32,488 nucleotides of DNA, taken from assembly GCA_009783855.1 (NCBI GenBank), contig WRCO01000012.1, forward strand, positions 1 to 32,488, written 5' to 3'. The translations under genes were made by a program, and so were the position numbers. Under the pieces are notes generated by a model, which saw only the letters and a list, made by a program, of their open reading frames with translations, searched no databases and was not told the DNA's origin. Origin of the DNA: Alphaproteobacteria bacterium (lineage in GTDB: Bacteria; Pseudomonadota; Alphaproteobacteria; Rs-D84). Within the stretch, counting starts at the first letter, position 1. Every line of letters begins with the position of its first letter. Shown here piece by piece: positions 1 through 7,670 of this stretch.

Positions 1-1
1 C

Positions 2-19
2 TGTCTACTATGGCAGACA
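2..19. repeat. Degenerate copy of the 18-bp palindrome
   Basis: TGTCTACTATGGCAGACA keeps the TGTCT/AGACA ends and the 18-bp length of the perfect palindrome that starts 44 bp to the right, but the centre has diverged. It may be a weaker binding site or a decayed copy. What it controls lies to the left of the window or is not visible. Confidence 0.5.
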
Positions 20-45
20 ACCATAAAAACGGCAGAAAATCAAGT

Positions 46-63
46 TGTCTAATATATTAGACA
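46..63. repeat. 18-bp palindrome TGTCTAATATATTAGACA, copy 1
   Basis: Perfect dyad, identical to three copies 16.6 kb away at 16657, 17023 and 17668. No convincing gene starts next to it on the plus strand; the only ORF here begins inside the palindrome. The nearest gene is the end of the minus-strand operon at 144. It may mark the end of a second cassette lying mostly outside the window. Confidence 0.85.
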
Positions 64-114
64 GTTTTTATAAACAATTATTTTATGCATTGGTCTATTA
101 TCTTAACAGTTCCC

Positions 115-146
115 TAAAAAAACCGTGCGGTCCGCACGATTTTTTA
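115..146 (-). terminator. Rho-independent terminator of the minus-strand operon
   Basis: Stem CGTGCGG/CCGCACG (124-138, very tight loop) is flanked by an A-run on the left and a T-run on the right, so it can work in both directions. On the minus strand it lies directly after the stop codon at 146-144 and is followed by a U-run. Confidence 0.8.
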
Positions 147-482
147 TTTCGATTTCTGTCCCGTGTCATAGCACGCAAGATGTATCGGATACGATGTCTC
201 GCGGCAACTGATGCGCGCACTCCGCCAACGCGGACATGAATATATGTGCGCAACCGGTTTCTGGCGGGTAATGGTTTCGGATTTGGTAAGCACGCAAAAA
301 TGCTCCCCCTTTCTGACGGGCAGGCCGCACACGGCGCAAACGACCTCGCTTTTTGATTTTTTGACAAGTTTTTCAAACCGTTGCTGCGGCGTGGCGGGAG
401 CGCCTTTGCCTTTCATGCGCACGCCGCGGTGGTTGTACTGCACGGTTATCGTTATGCCCGATTGAGTGTATTTCATTTCCAT
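144..482 (-). CDS. Small CxxC/HxxC zinc-binding-like protein
   Basis: A 112-residue protein of unknown function. It has a CAVC pair near residues 49-52 and an HLAC pair near residues 102-105, a C-x2-C...H-x2-C spacing that suggests one bound zinc; two further Cys lie between. The first third is basic. The upstream neighbour (503-1003) has the same CxxC...HxxC arrangement at its C-terminus, so the two may be distant paralogues. It is the last gene of a three-gene minus-strand operon, 20 bp after its neighbour and directly before a terminator. The start is the upstream ATG of a closely spaced pair (M1 or M3); the Shine-Dalgarno is weak. The overlapping 92-residue ORF in another frame is a shadow. 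No family assigned. Confidence 0.65.
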   Translation of the reverse strand: MEMKYTQSGITITVQYNHRGVRMKGKGAPATPQQRFEKLVKKSKSEVVCAVCGLPVRKGEHFCVLTKSETITRQKPVAHIYSCPRWRSARISCRETSYPIHLACYDTGQKSK

Positions 483-502
483 ACTTTTATCTTTATATAA
501 AT

Positions 503-1003
503 CTATGCCTTAAGCTTGTGTTTAAGACAGGTCCGATGCACTGCGTCCCATTTCGCGTGAAGCGTTCTTTTCTTTAATTCCATCACTGCCAAAAGCCCAA
601 GACTCTTCACCTCCGCAACGCGGTTTTCGCACAACGGACATGTGTGAAAGATTTTTTCTTTCATCCTGCCGACGTAATAGTCGCGCACAACCGTCGCGTT
701 AAAGTTCTGATACCACTTGTGCCACTTCATAGGACCGCTTCTGGTATAATCCTGTGCTCTTTCCTTTTTCACAACAATATGCGGAACAGGCGGGATTTCA
801 TCCACGATATATTCGACGTTTACCGAAAATCCGCGGAAATACGGCGCTTCTTTGCTTTTTGGCGCACTTGATTCTTCTTCGTCTTCGTCATCGGATTCTT
901 CGACCCGCACCAAGACTCCCCTTAAAGCCGTCGGATATACAAACGGATGCGAAAGAGTTGCGGCGTTTTCGTCTTGAACTTCTGATTTTTTATCGGTTAC
1001 CAT
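503..1003 (-). CDS. Acidic-linker protein with C-terminal CxxC/HxxC motif
   Basis: 166 residues, unknown function. The N-terminal part holds a run of Asp/Glu/Ser (about residues 36-48). The middle is rich in aromatic and basic residues (WHKWYQNF). The C-terminus has CPLC near residue 122 and HRTC near residue 156, a likely zinc site matching the arrangement in the next gene. A strong Shine-Dalgarno (AAGGAAGG) precedes ATG 1003. It lies 22 bp after the LysM gene and 20 bp before the smaller zinc-like gene, so the three are probably co-transcribed. A nucleic-acid or protein-binding role is possible but not shown. Confidence 0.7.
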   Translation of the reverse strand: MVTDKKSEVQDENAATLSHPFVYPTALRGVLVRVEESDDEDEEESSAPKSKEAPYFRGFSVNVEYIVDEIPPVPHIVVKKERAQDYTRSGPMKWHKWYQNFNATVVRDYYVGRMKEKIFHTCPLCENRVAEVKSLGLLAVMELKKRTLHAKWDAVHRTCLKHKLKA

Positions 1004-1025
1004 TTTCTGCCTTCCTTTTTTATAA

Positions 1026-2273
1026 CTAGTTCGTCCTTGCGCCGCCCGGAATCCGCAAGCGCTGTTTCGGGAAAATCACATTCGGGTTGGCGATGTTGTT
1101 CGCATCGGCAATCATCGTAAACATAGTTCCGCGACCCAGGAAGTTGCGCGAAATTATCCAAAGCGCGTCGCCGCGGCGCACGGTGTAATACGTATCGTCG
1201 TTGCCGGTCATTTTCGGCATCGTGAATTCGTGCATTACTTCGGCGACGCTTGTGCCTTCGCCGTCATGAAGCCGGACGATAAGGGTGTATCTTTTGCCGG
1301 CCTCCAACATTTCCGTATTCGCGCCAAGCATAAAGTGGCGATGGTCGGACGTGCGCGCAAAGCCAAGATATTTGCCATTCAGCGTAAGCGATACGCGAAG
1401 GCGCGGAATCGCGGTGCCGGTCACGACAATGCGGCCGTTTTCAAGATAGTCGATTTTGGACACGACAAGGTCGCCGTCGGCAAGCGCGGGCGCCTGTAAA
1501 ATCTTGCTTCCGCCCTGTGTCATAAGAAGCGACAGCGCGCGCGCGTAATTCCGGTCGCGCGGGATGTATACGAACACGTCGTTTTCACTTACGATATTCT
1601 GGTCGACCGCGGAAAGCCGGATGGTATAGTTGCCGGGCGCAAGCGGTTTCGTCGGCGTGAACACGAATTCGCCGTCGGCGTTGGTTTTTTCCGTCGCGAC
1701 TATGCGTCTGTTCATCATGATGGATACCGGCTGTCTTGGCAAATAACGTCCGGCGACGATGATGTTTCCGTTTCGTTCGATGCGCACTATGTCGAACGAC
1801 GGCAATACGACGCCTTCGACAATGCTTACCGTCGGCGGGACTGCGCCGGCTCCCCTGGCATCGGCCACGGGAATATTGTCCGGTCCGATTGTCATCGTCG
1901 GCACGCCGGAATCATCGCGGCCCGGGATAAGCGCCCAGACAAGAAGCACAAGGACAAGCGACGCGCAAAGTATCGGGAACCAATAATCTTTTATTCTGCG
2001 TCCGCCGCCCATGACGATGACGCGTTCTTTTCTTTCCGGGACTTCGCGTGAAGTCGGGGGCGTGATGGAAAGCGGTTTGCTTTCCGGTTTTTTTGTTTCT
2101 CTCATCGGAATCTCCGGCTTTGTTTTGTTGGGGTTGGATATTGCGGGCGTGCTGGGCCGGTTACGATTCCAAAGCGCGGCGATGCGGCTTTGCTTCGCGA
2201 TTGCATCGTCCATTATTTCTTCGGTGGTTCTTTTAACTTTGCCCAGATGTGCGAATCTTTTGTCGATAGACAT
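1026..2273 (-). CDS. Membrane-anchored LysM-domain protein
   Basis: 415 residues. A basic, Pro/Ser-rich cytoplasmic N-terminus (1-95) is followed by one transmembrane helix (about 96-116, WFPILCASLVLVLLVWAL). A periplasmic region contains two Ig-like/carboxypeptidase-regulatory-like beta modules (NADGEFVFTPTKPLAPGNYTI; the similar VVTGTAIPRLRVSLTLNG part). A C-terminal LysM domain (about 364-412, YYTVRRGDALWIISRN...NPNVIFPKQRLRIP) should bind peptidoglycan. This order resembles LysM proteins common in alphaproteobacteria, thought to act in envelope maintenance. An AAAAGGT Shine-Dalgarno precedes the ATG. It is first in the operon with two zinc-like genes and divergent from the phosphofructokinase gene. 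The exact role is unknown. Confidence 0.85.
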   Translation of the reverse strand: MSIDKRFAHLGKVKRTTEEIMDDAIAKQSRIAALWNRNRPSTPAISNPNKTKPEIPMRETKKPESKPLSITPPTSREVPERKERVIVMGGGRRIKDYWFPILCASLVLVLLVWALIPGRDDSGVPTMTIGPDNIPVADARGAGAVPPTVSIVEGVVLPSFDIVRIERNGNIIVAGRYLPRQPVSIMMNRRIVATEKTNADGEFVFTPTKPLAPGNYTIRLSAVDQNIVSENDVFVYIPRDRNYARALSLLMTQGGSKILQAPALADGDLVVSKIDYLENGRIVVTGTAIPRLRVSLTLNGKYLGFARTSDHRHFMLGANTEMLEAGKRYTLIVRLHDGEGTSVAEVMHEFTMPKMTGNDDTYYTVRRGDALWIISRNFLGRGTMFTMIADANNIANPNVIFPKQRLRIPGGARTN

Positions 2274-2377
2274 GCGCGTACCTTTTGGTTAATCAAAAAG
2301 CTCTCTCTTCGCACCCTCCCAGTAAAGGAATCCTAACACCAAAAGACCTTGTTTGTCAAGGGGAAAAGGTGATTGGC

Positions 2378-2464
2378 GGCTCGTGCTGGTGTCTGGTGTT
2401 TCGTATTCTGGAACGATAAGCGCCGCACGCCCATACTACGAACCACCAACCACTGGCCACCAGC
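2378..2464. repeat. Heptamer inverted-pair element A
   Basis: Left arm 2378-2405 and right arm 2437-2464 are each four degenerate heptamers. GCTGGTG and TCTGGTG are examples on the left; CACCAAC and CACCAGC are their complements-in-kind on the right. The arms are roughly inverted and separated by 31 bp. The element fills most of the divergent region between the LysM gene and the phosphofructokinase gene; the right arm ends just before the -10 of the latter. Confidence 0.75.
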
Positions 2465-2482
2465 CGCCTTTTATGTTATAAT
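2454..2482 (+). promoter_or_regulatory. Probable promoter of the phosphofructokinase gene
   Basis: A consensus -10 TATAAT lies at 2477-2482. With a 17-bp spacer the -35 would be TGGCCA (2454-2459), which falls inside the heptamer repeat and is weak. The leader to ATG 2507 contains a good Shine-Dalgarno, AAAAGGAC. Confidence 0.5.
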
Positions 2483-2506
2483 ATCTTAAAAGAAAAGGAC
2501 TCCATA

Positions 2507-3598
2507 ATGAGAATAGCAATAATGACCACCGGGGGGGATTGTTCGGGGCTTAATTCGGTAATACGGAACCTTGCCGTGATGGGGCTGATTCGCGGGCACA
2601 AGATGTTCGGAATACTTGACGGCACGGACGGATTGACGCGCGCAGGCGCGCCGCATTTCGTGGAATTCGATTATAACACTCTGCCGGTTGAAAACGCGCG
2701 GCTTGCGGGGTCGTGGCTTCAAAACGGGCATTCGCACGCTTTGAATTTCCAAACCGCGGCAAAAAACGGCGACACGAAGCCATTTAACGCAAAGATGAAA
2801 AAATCGCTTGAAGCGATGAAGCTTGACGCGCTTGTCATCGTCGGCGGCAACGGCACTTTGTCCATCGCGGGCAACAGTCATGCCATATACGGAAACATAC
2901 AGGTTGTCGGAATTCCGAAAACAATCGACATGGATTTGCCGCTTACCGACACCACCATTGGTTTCGTCACCGCGGTACAGCAATTGGCGTCATATTGCGA
3001 CCAGCTTTTGCTTACCGCAAGAAGCCATCACAGATGGTTCGTTGTGCAAAGCATGGGGCGCGATGTCGGCGCGCTTGCGCTTAATGCCGGGGTTGCGTGC
3101 TTTGCCGACGCCATATTGATTCCGGAAATAAAATTCAAACCGGAAAACCTGATTAAACATATAAAAAAGATTGAAAAGGAACAGGGAAGGGATTACGGAA
3201 TAATTATGGTAAGCGAGGCGATAAAAATGCGCGGGCATTCGGGCCGCGCGGCGGATATGATTTCGCGCGAACTTGCAAAGGCGGACATCCCGCACCGCAC
3301 CGCGTTCCCGGAACACACGCAAAGGGCGGGGGACACGGCGGCGTGCGACCGGCTTTTTGCCGCGCGCTTTGCAGAACGCGCTTTGGACGCGCTTGAAAAC
3401 GGCGAAACTTATACCATGGTGCGGCTTGATTCCGGCATCGTGAACACGGTCGCGATTTCGGAAATGTTCCACGCGGGCGAAATCGCGCCGGACCCGTATA
3501 TAAAGGATGTGTTCGTGTCGAACGCATTCGTGTCGGGCGACGACCCGCTTCTTTCCGCCGCCATCGCCCGCGGCACGTATATCGGCGAATTGAAATAA
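2507..3598 (+). CDS. pfkA: 6-phosphofructokinase family protein
   Basis: 363 residues, PF00365 family: phosphorylates fructose 6-phosphate in glycolysis using ATP or pyrophosphate. Visible motifs are the N-terminal GGDCSGLN loop, GGNGT (113-117), PKTIDMD (137-143), SMGRDVG and IPEI. In the family numbering of E. coli PfkA, residue 104 is Gly (the ATP-type state) and residue 124 is Lys (typical of the PPi-type lineage). The usual Mg-binding Asp103 is Asn here, and TIDND reads TIDMD; the catalytic base Asp of TID is kept. The phosphoryl donor therefore cannot be called from sequence. A clear Shine-Dalgarno (AAAAGGAC) precedes ATG 2507. It is monocistronic, with a promoter upstream and a strong terminator at the stop codon. 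Confidence 0.88.
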   Translation: MRIAIMTTGGDCSGLNSVIRNLAVMGLIRGHKMFGILDGTDGLTRAGAPHFVEFDYNTLPVENARLAGSWLQNGHSHALNFQTAAKNGDTKPFNAKMKKSLEAMKLDALVIVGGNGTLSIAGNSHAIYGNIQVVGIPKTIDMDLPLTDTTIGFVTAVQQLASYCDQLLLTARSHHRWFVVQSMGRDVGALALNAGVACFADAILIPEIKFKPENLIKHIKKIEKEQGRDYGIIMVSEAIKMRGHSGRAADMISRELAKADIPHRTAFPEHTQRAGDTAACDRLFAARFAERALDALENGETYTMVRLDSGIVNTVAISEMFHAGEIAPDPYIKDVFVSNAFVSGDDPLLSAAIARGTYIGELK

Positions 3599-3622
3599 AA
3601 ATCCCCCGACCGGGGGATTTTT
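3597..3622. terminator. Bidirectional rho-independent terminator
   Basis: Stem ATCCCCC/GGGGGAT with loop GACC, flanked by AAAA and TTTT. It is shared by the convergent phosphofructokinase gene (stop at 3598) and the unknown gene (stop at 3621). Confidence 0.93.
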
Positions 3623-4559
3623 ATTTCATCGTGCGGACTTTGCATTCCGCGCGCCGGACGTATTCCGTAAGCTTTTCCAATTCGTAAAGCATCGCTTGCT
3701 GTTTGCCTTCGTTCAACGCCGCATCGGCCCGTATTTTTTCTTCCAGCGCCGCCAAATGCCGCGCCGCGCTTACCGATTCATTAATCGCGCCGATATATTC
3801 CGCGGTTTTGCAAAGCCGAACCTGGGCCGCCAAAAGCCCGTAAATCTTTTCCGGAATGAAATCTATGCCCATCTGCACGGTGCGGATTACTTCTTCTTGA
3901 CGGGTTTTCATGTTGCGCGCGGCCGTGTCGAATTTTATGACTTCTTGGATTTTTCGCGCTTGTTCGCCCGCGTTTCTGAAATACGCGACTTTGTACAACC
4001 CGTCGTCCGATTGTGTGATGCAATTGGGAAGAATGGTGTACGAAATTTTTTCGCGCGACGCATCTTTGCGAACGGCCGGCATATCGGCATCGTCGATGAT
4101 GGCCTCCGGCATGCGCCGGCTTTTGGCGTCGAATCCGCCGACAACATCTCCGCCGACAGAATTGAATACAAATCCCGCCCCGTTTGACACCTTGCCTATA
4201 TAGACTTCGCCGAAACCCTTGTGTTCTGATTCGAAAAGCATTTCCCCGGACATCATGCATACGACGCCAAGCCGCCATTTGTTTTTCGTCTTTTCCCAAA
4301 TCGAAAACAGGGGCAGGTTGCCGATAACCTGAATCTCGTCCGCTTCCATACGGATTTGCGCGGCCGCCTTGAAACCGCGGCAGAAGTATATTTCCTGTTT
4401 TCTGGCATGCCCGTGCCGAATTATGTACCAGCCAAGGTTCGGATTGACCAATATGCTTTTGCCCGCGCCGGTGGTGATTTTATCGCAAAAATAAGGCCGC
4501 GCGGCAAGATGACCGATGCCGTCTTTGTTTATTCTGATAAGGTCTTCCAGTGAAATCAT
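3621..4559 (-). CDS. Unknown protein with C-terminal coiled coil
   Basis: 312 residues from ATG 4559 (MISLEDLI). The ORF track start at 4622 adds 21 residues encoded by promoter and heptamer repeat, so it is rejected. No signal peptide or membrane helix is visible. The first 150 residues look like a mixed alpha/beta or beta-rich soluble domain; a glycine-rich stretch (SVGGDVVGGFD) follows. The last 90 residues are charged and helical (AARHLAALEEKIRADAALNE), probably coiled coil. No Shine-Dalgarno precedes the start; the leader consists of heptamer repeat. It has its own promoter, divergent from dnaK. I do not recognise the family. Confidence 0.75.
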   Translation of the reverse strand: MISLEDLIRINKDGIGHLAARPYFCDKITTGAGKSILVNPNLGWYIIRHGHARKQEIYFCRGFKAAAQIRMEADEIQVIGNLPLFSIWEKTKNKWRLGVVCMMSGEMLFESEHKGFGEVYIGKVSNGAGFVFNSVGGDVVGGFDAKSRRMPEAIIDDADMPAVRKDASREKISYTILPNCITQSDDGLYKVAYFRNAGEQARKIQEVIKFDTAARNMKTRQEEVIRTVQMGIDFIPEKIYGLLAAQVRLCKTAEYIGAINESVSAARHLAALEEKIRADAALNEGKQQAMLYELEKLTEYVRRAECKVRTMK

Positions 4560-4560
4560 T

Positions 4561-4588
4561 TCTGGTGGCCCGCGCTGGTGGTTAGTGA
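4561..4588. repeat. Heptamer arm B (single)
   Basis: 28 bp of four degenerate GTG-type heptamers (for example CTGGTGG, TTAGTGA). It lies between the -10 of the minus-strand promoter and the ATG at 4559, so it should form almost the whole 5' leader of the unknown gene. No matching inverted arm was seen nearby. Confidence 0.65.
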
Positions 4589-4593
4589 TTGGG

Positions 4594-4622
4594 ATAATAA
4601 TACCGTCGTCAATAATTGTCAA
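4594..4622 (-). promoter_or_regulatory. Housekeeping-type promoter for the gene at 3621-4559
   Basis: On the minus strand: -35 TTGACA (4622-4617), 17-bp spacer, -10 TATTAT (4599-4594). This is nearly consensus. It fires away from dnaK, and the transcript would start just before the heptamer arm. Confidence 0.7.
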
Positions 4623-4645
4623 CTTTTATAATGAAAAGATTCCCC

Positions 4646-4674
4646 CTTGAAATCGTGTTATTGATACCTATATT
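4646..4674 (+). promoter_or_regulatory. RpoH (sigma-32) heat-shock promoter of dnaK
   Basis: CTTG (4646-4649), 17 bp, CCTATATT (4667-4674) fits the alphaproteobacterial RpoH consensus of CTTG-N17/18-CYTAT. It lies 34 bp before the dnaK ATG. Confidence 0.75.
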
Positions 4675-4708
4675 CAACAGGTATAAACCATTAAAAGGAG
4701 CAACAAAA

Positions 4709-6631
4709 ATGGCAAAAGTACTTGGTATTGATTTGGGCACCACAAACAGCGCGATGTCGTTTATGGACGGCGCGGACCCGAAAATCATCGAAAATGCAGA
4801 GGGCGGACGCACCACTCCGTCTGTTGTCGCATTTGCGTCTAATGATGAACAACTTGTTGGAATCACCGCGAAAAACCAAGCGGTAACGAACCCCGAAAAC
4901 ACAATTTATGAAATCAAACGCCTTATGGGGCTTCGTTTTGACAGCCCGGAAGTGCGCGAAATCCAAAAACACGTGCCGTATAAAATCGTCGCGGGCGACA
5001 ACGGCGACGCATGGGTGGAAATCAAGGGCAAAAAATACGCGCCTTCGCAATTGTCCGCAATCATACTTGGCAAAATGAAAAAGGACGCGGAATCATACCT
5101 TGGCGAACGCATCACCGACGCGGTCATCACCGTTCCGGCGTACTTTAATGATTCACAGCGCCAAGCGACCAAAGACGCCGGCCGCATCGCGGGACTTAAC
5201 GTCCTTCGCATAGTCAACGAGCCGACGGCGGCGGCGCTTGCGTACGGACTTGATAAATCCAAAAACGGCACGGTTGCGGTGTACGACCTTGGCGGCGGAA
5301 CTTTTGATATTTCGATTTTGGAAATTATCGACGGAGTGTTCGAAGTAAAAGCAACCAACGGCGACACGACTCTTGGCGGCGCGGATTTCGACGCGCGGAT
5401 TTTGAAATACCTTTCGGACGAATTCAAAAAACAATCGGGCATTGATTTGTCGAACGACAAACTTGCCCTGCAGCGTCTGAAAGAAGCCGCGGAAAAGGCA
5501 AAAATCGAATTATCGTCGCGCGAATCCACCGACGTCAATTTGCCGTTTATCACGGCGGACGCGTCGGGACCAAAGCATCTGAACATCCCGCTTTCGCGCG
5601 CACGTCTTGAATCTCTGGTCGAAGATTTGATTGAAAAATCCATCGAGCCGTGCCGCAAAGCCTTGCTTGACGCGGGACTCGACAAATCGCAAATTTCCGA
5701 AGTGATTCTTGTCGGCGGACAGACAAGAATGCCGAAAGTGCAAAACGCCGTCAAAGAATTCTTTGGCAAAGAACCGCACAAAGGCGTCAATCCGGACGAA
5801 GTCGTCGCGATGGGTGCGGCAATCCAAGGCGGTGTGTTAAAGGGCGACGTGAAAGACGTGCTTCTTCTTGACGTGACTCCGCTGTCGCTTGGCATTGAAA
5901 CTTTGGGCGGAGTGTTCACGCGCCTTATCGACCGTAACACGACTATACCCACAAAAAAATCGCAAGTATTTTCGACCGCCGAAGACAACCAGAACGCCGT
6001 GACGATACGGGTGTTCCAAGGCGAACGCGACATGGCGGCGGACAACAAACTGCTTGGGCAATTTAATTTGGAAGGCATCGCGCCCGCGCCGCGCGGCATG
6101 CCGCAAATCGAAGTGTCGTTCGACATTGACGCGAACGGCATCGTGCACGTGTCCGCAAAAGACAAAGGCACGGGCAAGGAACAACAAATTTCGATTAAGT
6201 CCGACGGCGGCCTGTCCGAAGAAGACATTAAAAAAATGGTCGCCGAAGCGGCCGCGAACGCCGAATCCGACAAAAAGAAACGCGAATTGGCGGAAGCCCG
6301 CAACATCGCGGAAACCGCGATTCACAGCATAGACAAATCTTTGAAAGACCATGGCGACAAACTTGACGGCGCGACGCGCACGGACATCGACAACGCGCGC
6401 GGCGAACTTGACGCGGAACTTAAGTCCGAAAATGCGACGGCCGAAGATTTGAAAAAGAAAACCGAAACGCTTTCCGAAAAGGCGATGAAGCTTGGCGAAA
6501 TTGTTTACAAAGCGAAACAAGCGGAAGAGGGGGGCGCAGCCGCGCCGGAACAAAGTGAAGGCGGACAGGTCGAACCGGAACAAGGCGACGACACCAAAGC
6601 GACCGACGCAGACTTTGAAGAAAAAAAGTAA
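4709..6631 (+). CDS. dnaK: Molecular chaperone DnaK (Hsp70)
   Basis: 640 residues, full length. It is an ATP-dependent cytosolic Hsp70 that binds unfolded peptides with DnaJ and GrpE. Motifs: [11 protein letters not shown] phosphate-1 loop, [39 protein letters not shown] phosphate-2, and [10 protein letters not shown]. The substrate-binding domain follows ([14 protein letters not shown]) and then a helical lid. The tail is acidic and ends DADFEEKK rather than the common EEVKDDK-type ending. ATG 4709 is chosen over the ORF-track start at 4616 because AAAAGGAG lies just before it and [12 protein letters not shown] is the family N-terminus. An RpoH promoter precedes it. Neither dnaJ nor grpE is adjacent; the gene stands alone with its own terminator. 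Confidence 0.98.
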   Translation: MAKVLGIDLGTTNSAMSFMDGADPKIIENAEGGRTTPSVVAFASNDEQLVGITAKNQAVTNPENTIYEIKRLMGLRFDSPEVREIQKHVPYKIVAGDNGDAWVEIKGKKYAPSQLSAIILGKMKKDAESYLGERITDAVITVPAYFNDSQRQATKDAGRIAGLNVLRIVNEPTAAALAYGLDKSKNGTVAVYDLGGGTFDISILEIIDGVFEVKATNGDTTLGGADFDARILKYLSDEFKKQSGIDLSNDKLALQRLKEAAEKAKIELSSRESTDVNLPFITADASGPKHLNIPLSRARLESLVEDLIEKSIEPCRKALLDAGLDKSQISEVILVGGQTRMPKVQNAVKEFFGKEPHKGVNPDEVVAMGAAIQGGVLKGDVKDVLLLDVTPLSLGIETLGGVFTRLIDRNTTIPTKKSQVFSTAEDNQNAVTIRVFQGERDMAADNKLLGQFNLEGIAPAPRGMPQIEVSFDIDANGIVHVSAKDKGTGKEQQISIKSDGGLSEEDIKKMVAEAAANAESDKKKRELAEARNIAETAIHSIDKSLKDHGDKLDGATRTDIDNARGELDAELKSENATAEDLKKKTETLSEKAMKLGEIVYKAKQAEEGGAAAPEQSEGGQVEPEQGDDTKATDADFEEKK

Positions 6632-6637
6632 AACTTG

Positions 6638-6659
6638 AACGGCTCTGAAAAGAGCCGTT
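6638..6659. terminator. Terminator after dnaK
   Basis: Stem AACGGCTC/GAGCCGTT with loop TGAAAA and a following ATTTTA tract. It starts 7 bp after the dnaK stop. The T-rich minus-strand side suggests it also ends the convergent Stealth gene transcript. Confidence 0.88.
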
Positions 6660-6662
6660 ATT

Positions 6663-7670
6663 TTACGTCCATGGAAACATTTCCGACAGAAAGCGGCGCA
6701 TCTTGCACTTGTCGTCGATATTATGAAGACAGAATACTTTCGGCCTGTATATCTTCAACAATTTCATGATTAAAAAATTCTTGTCATACGCGTCGTATTT
6801 TACAAACCAGAATATCGTGGCGAACGCCCAAAGCAGAAAGCGCGCCGCGCGCCGCAAAACGGAATCCCGGCGGACATCGTAAACAATCCGCGCACGGCCA
6901 ACGCGCCAGTTAAGCGCCAAAGTGTTCCGCCCCTTTGCATTATCCAGTAACGAAAATGCCAAACGCTGTATATTTTTTTCCGCCCTGAACGGCGTTGTCG
7001 TCGTTTCAAGGAATAATTTTTCGAACTGCTTGAAATTATCCGCCTGGTATGATTTGCGGCACGGTTCAATCGCATGCTTGAACTGCACGTTGTAAAACAA
7101 TCCGAAATTATCGTACACAAGGCGCACCGCGCGGCGGACACGCCTGAAATACATTCCGCTGTGCTTGCTTGGCGTGTTCAGATATTTGTCGTTCAACGCC
7201 CTGTATTGTCTTTTTTCACGGATTATCACAATCGGATTTCCGCGCGGGTCGAAAAAGAAATCCGGCGACACGGAGGCCCCGAAAAACATGTCGTCGTTCG
7301 CGTAAAGGTAATGCTCGGACAATCCCGGAATCTTGTGCAAAAATATTTCGATTGTCGCCGAATTGAACGTCGGGCGATAGGCGTCCGGGATAAAATCCTT
7401 GTGGTCAACGATTGTGACGCGGGGATGCTCGCGAAGCCATTTCGGCGCCGTGCCGTTGTCGACGACTATGAAGATACGGTTTATCCACGGGGCGAATTTA
7501 TCGGCCGACCGCAACGAATAAAACAATTCGTCGTCGGCATCCCATCTTGACGCGCGCGTTCCGAAATCTTCGTTGATTTTTTTACCGGCGGCGGCAAGCG
7601 CCTTTTCCTTTGTCGCAAGCCATTTTTCGTCATCGGGATTGACCCAAGTGTAAACCAAATCTATTTTCAT
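6663..7670 (-). CDS. Stealth-family sugar-phosphate transferase
   Basis: 335 residues. The Stealth family transfers hexose-1-phosphate units when building capsule or exopolysaccharide. The conserved regions are visible: CR1 IDLVYTWVNPDD (residues 3-14), then CR2 with DDELFYSLRSADKFAPWINRI, PTFNSATIE and LYANDDMFFG (about 45-130). Weaker CR3/CR4-like parts follow (HAIEPCRKS; the C-terminal FCLHNIDD, matching the usual NDD region). Its ATG overlaps the stop of the glycosyltransferase gene by 4 bp (ATGA), so translation is coupled. It is the last gene of the two-component/glycosyltransferase run and convergent with dnaK. The acceptor glycan is unknown. Confidence 0.9.
   Translation of the reverse strand: MKIDLVYTWVNPDDEKWLATKEKALAAAGKKINEDFGTRASRWDADDELFYSLRSADKFAPWINRIFIVVDNGTAPKWLREHPRVTIVDHKDFIPDAYRPTFNSATIEIFLHKIPGLSEHYLYANDDMFFGASVSPDFFFDPRGNPIVIIREKRQYRALNDKYLNTPSKHSGMYFRRVRRAVRLVYDNFGLFYNVQFKHAIEPCRKSYQADNFKQFEKLFLETTTTPFRAEKNIQRLAFSLLDNAKGRNTLALNWRVGRARIVYDVRRDSVLRRAARFLLWAFATIFWFVKYDAYDKNFLIMKLLKIYRPKVFCLHNIDDKCKMRRFLSEMFPWT

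Noticed and set aside
45-239. 64-residue plus-strand ORF starting in palindrome copy 1
   Set aside because: Starts at TTG inside the palindrome with no Shine-Dalgarno, and runs through a terminator hairpin and antisense to the zinc-like gene.
4906-6306. 466-residue minus-strand ORF opposite dnaK
   Set aside because: Typical antisense ORF of a highly conserved dnaK; Ser/Ala-rich with no domain.
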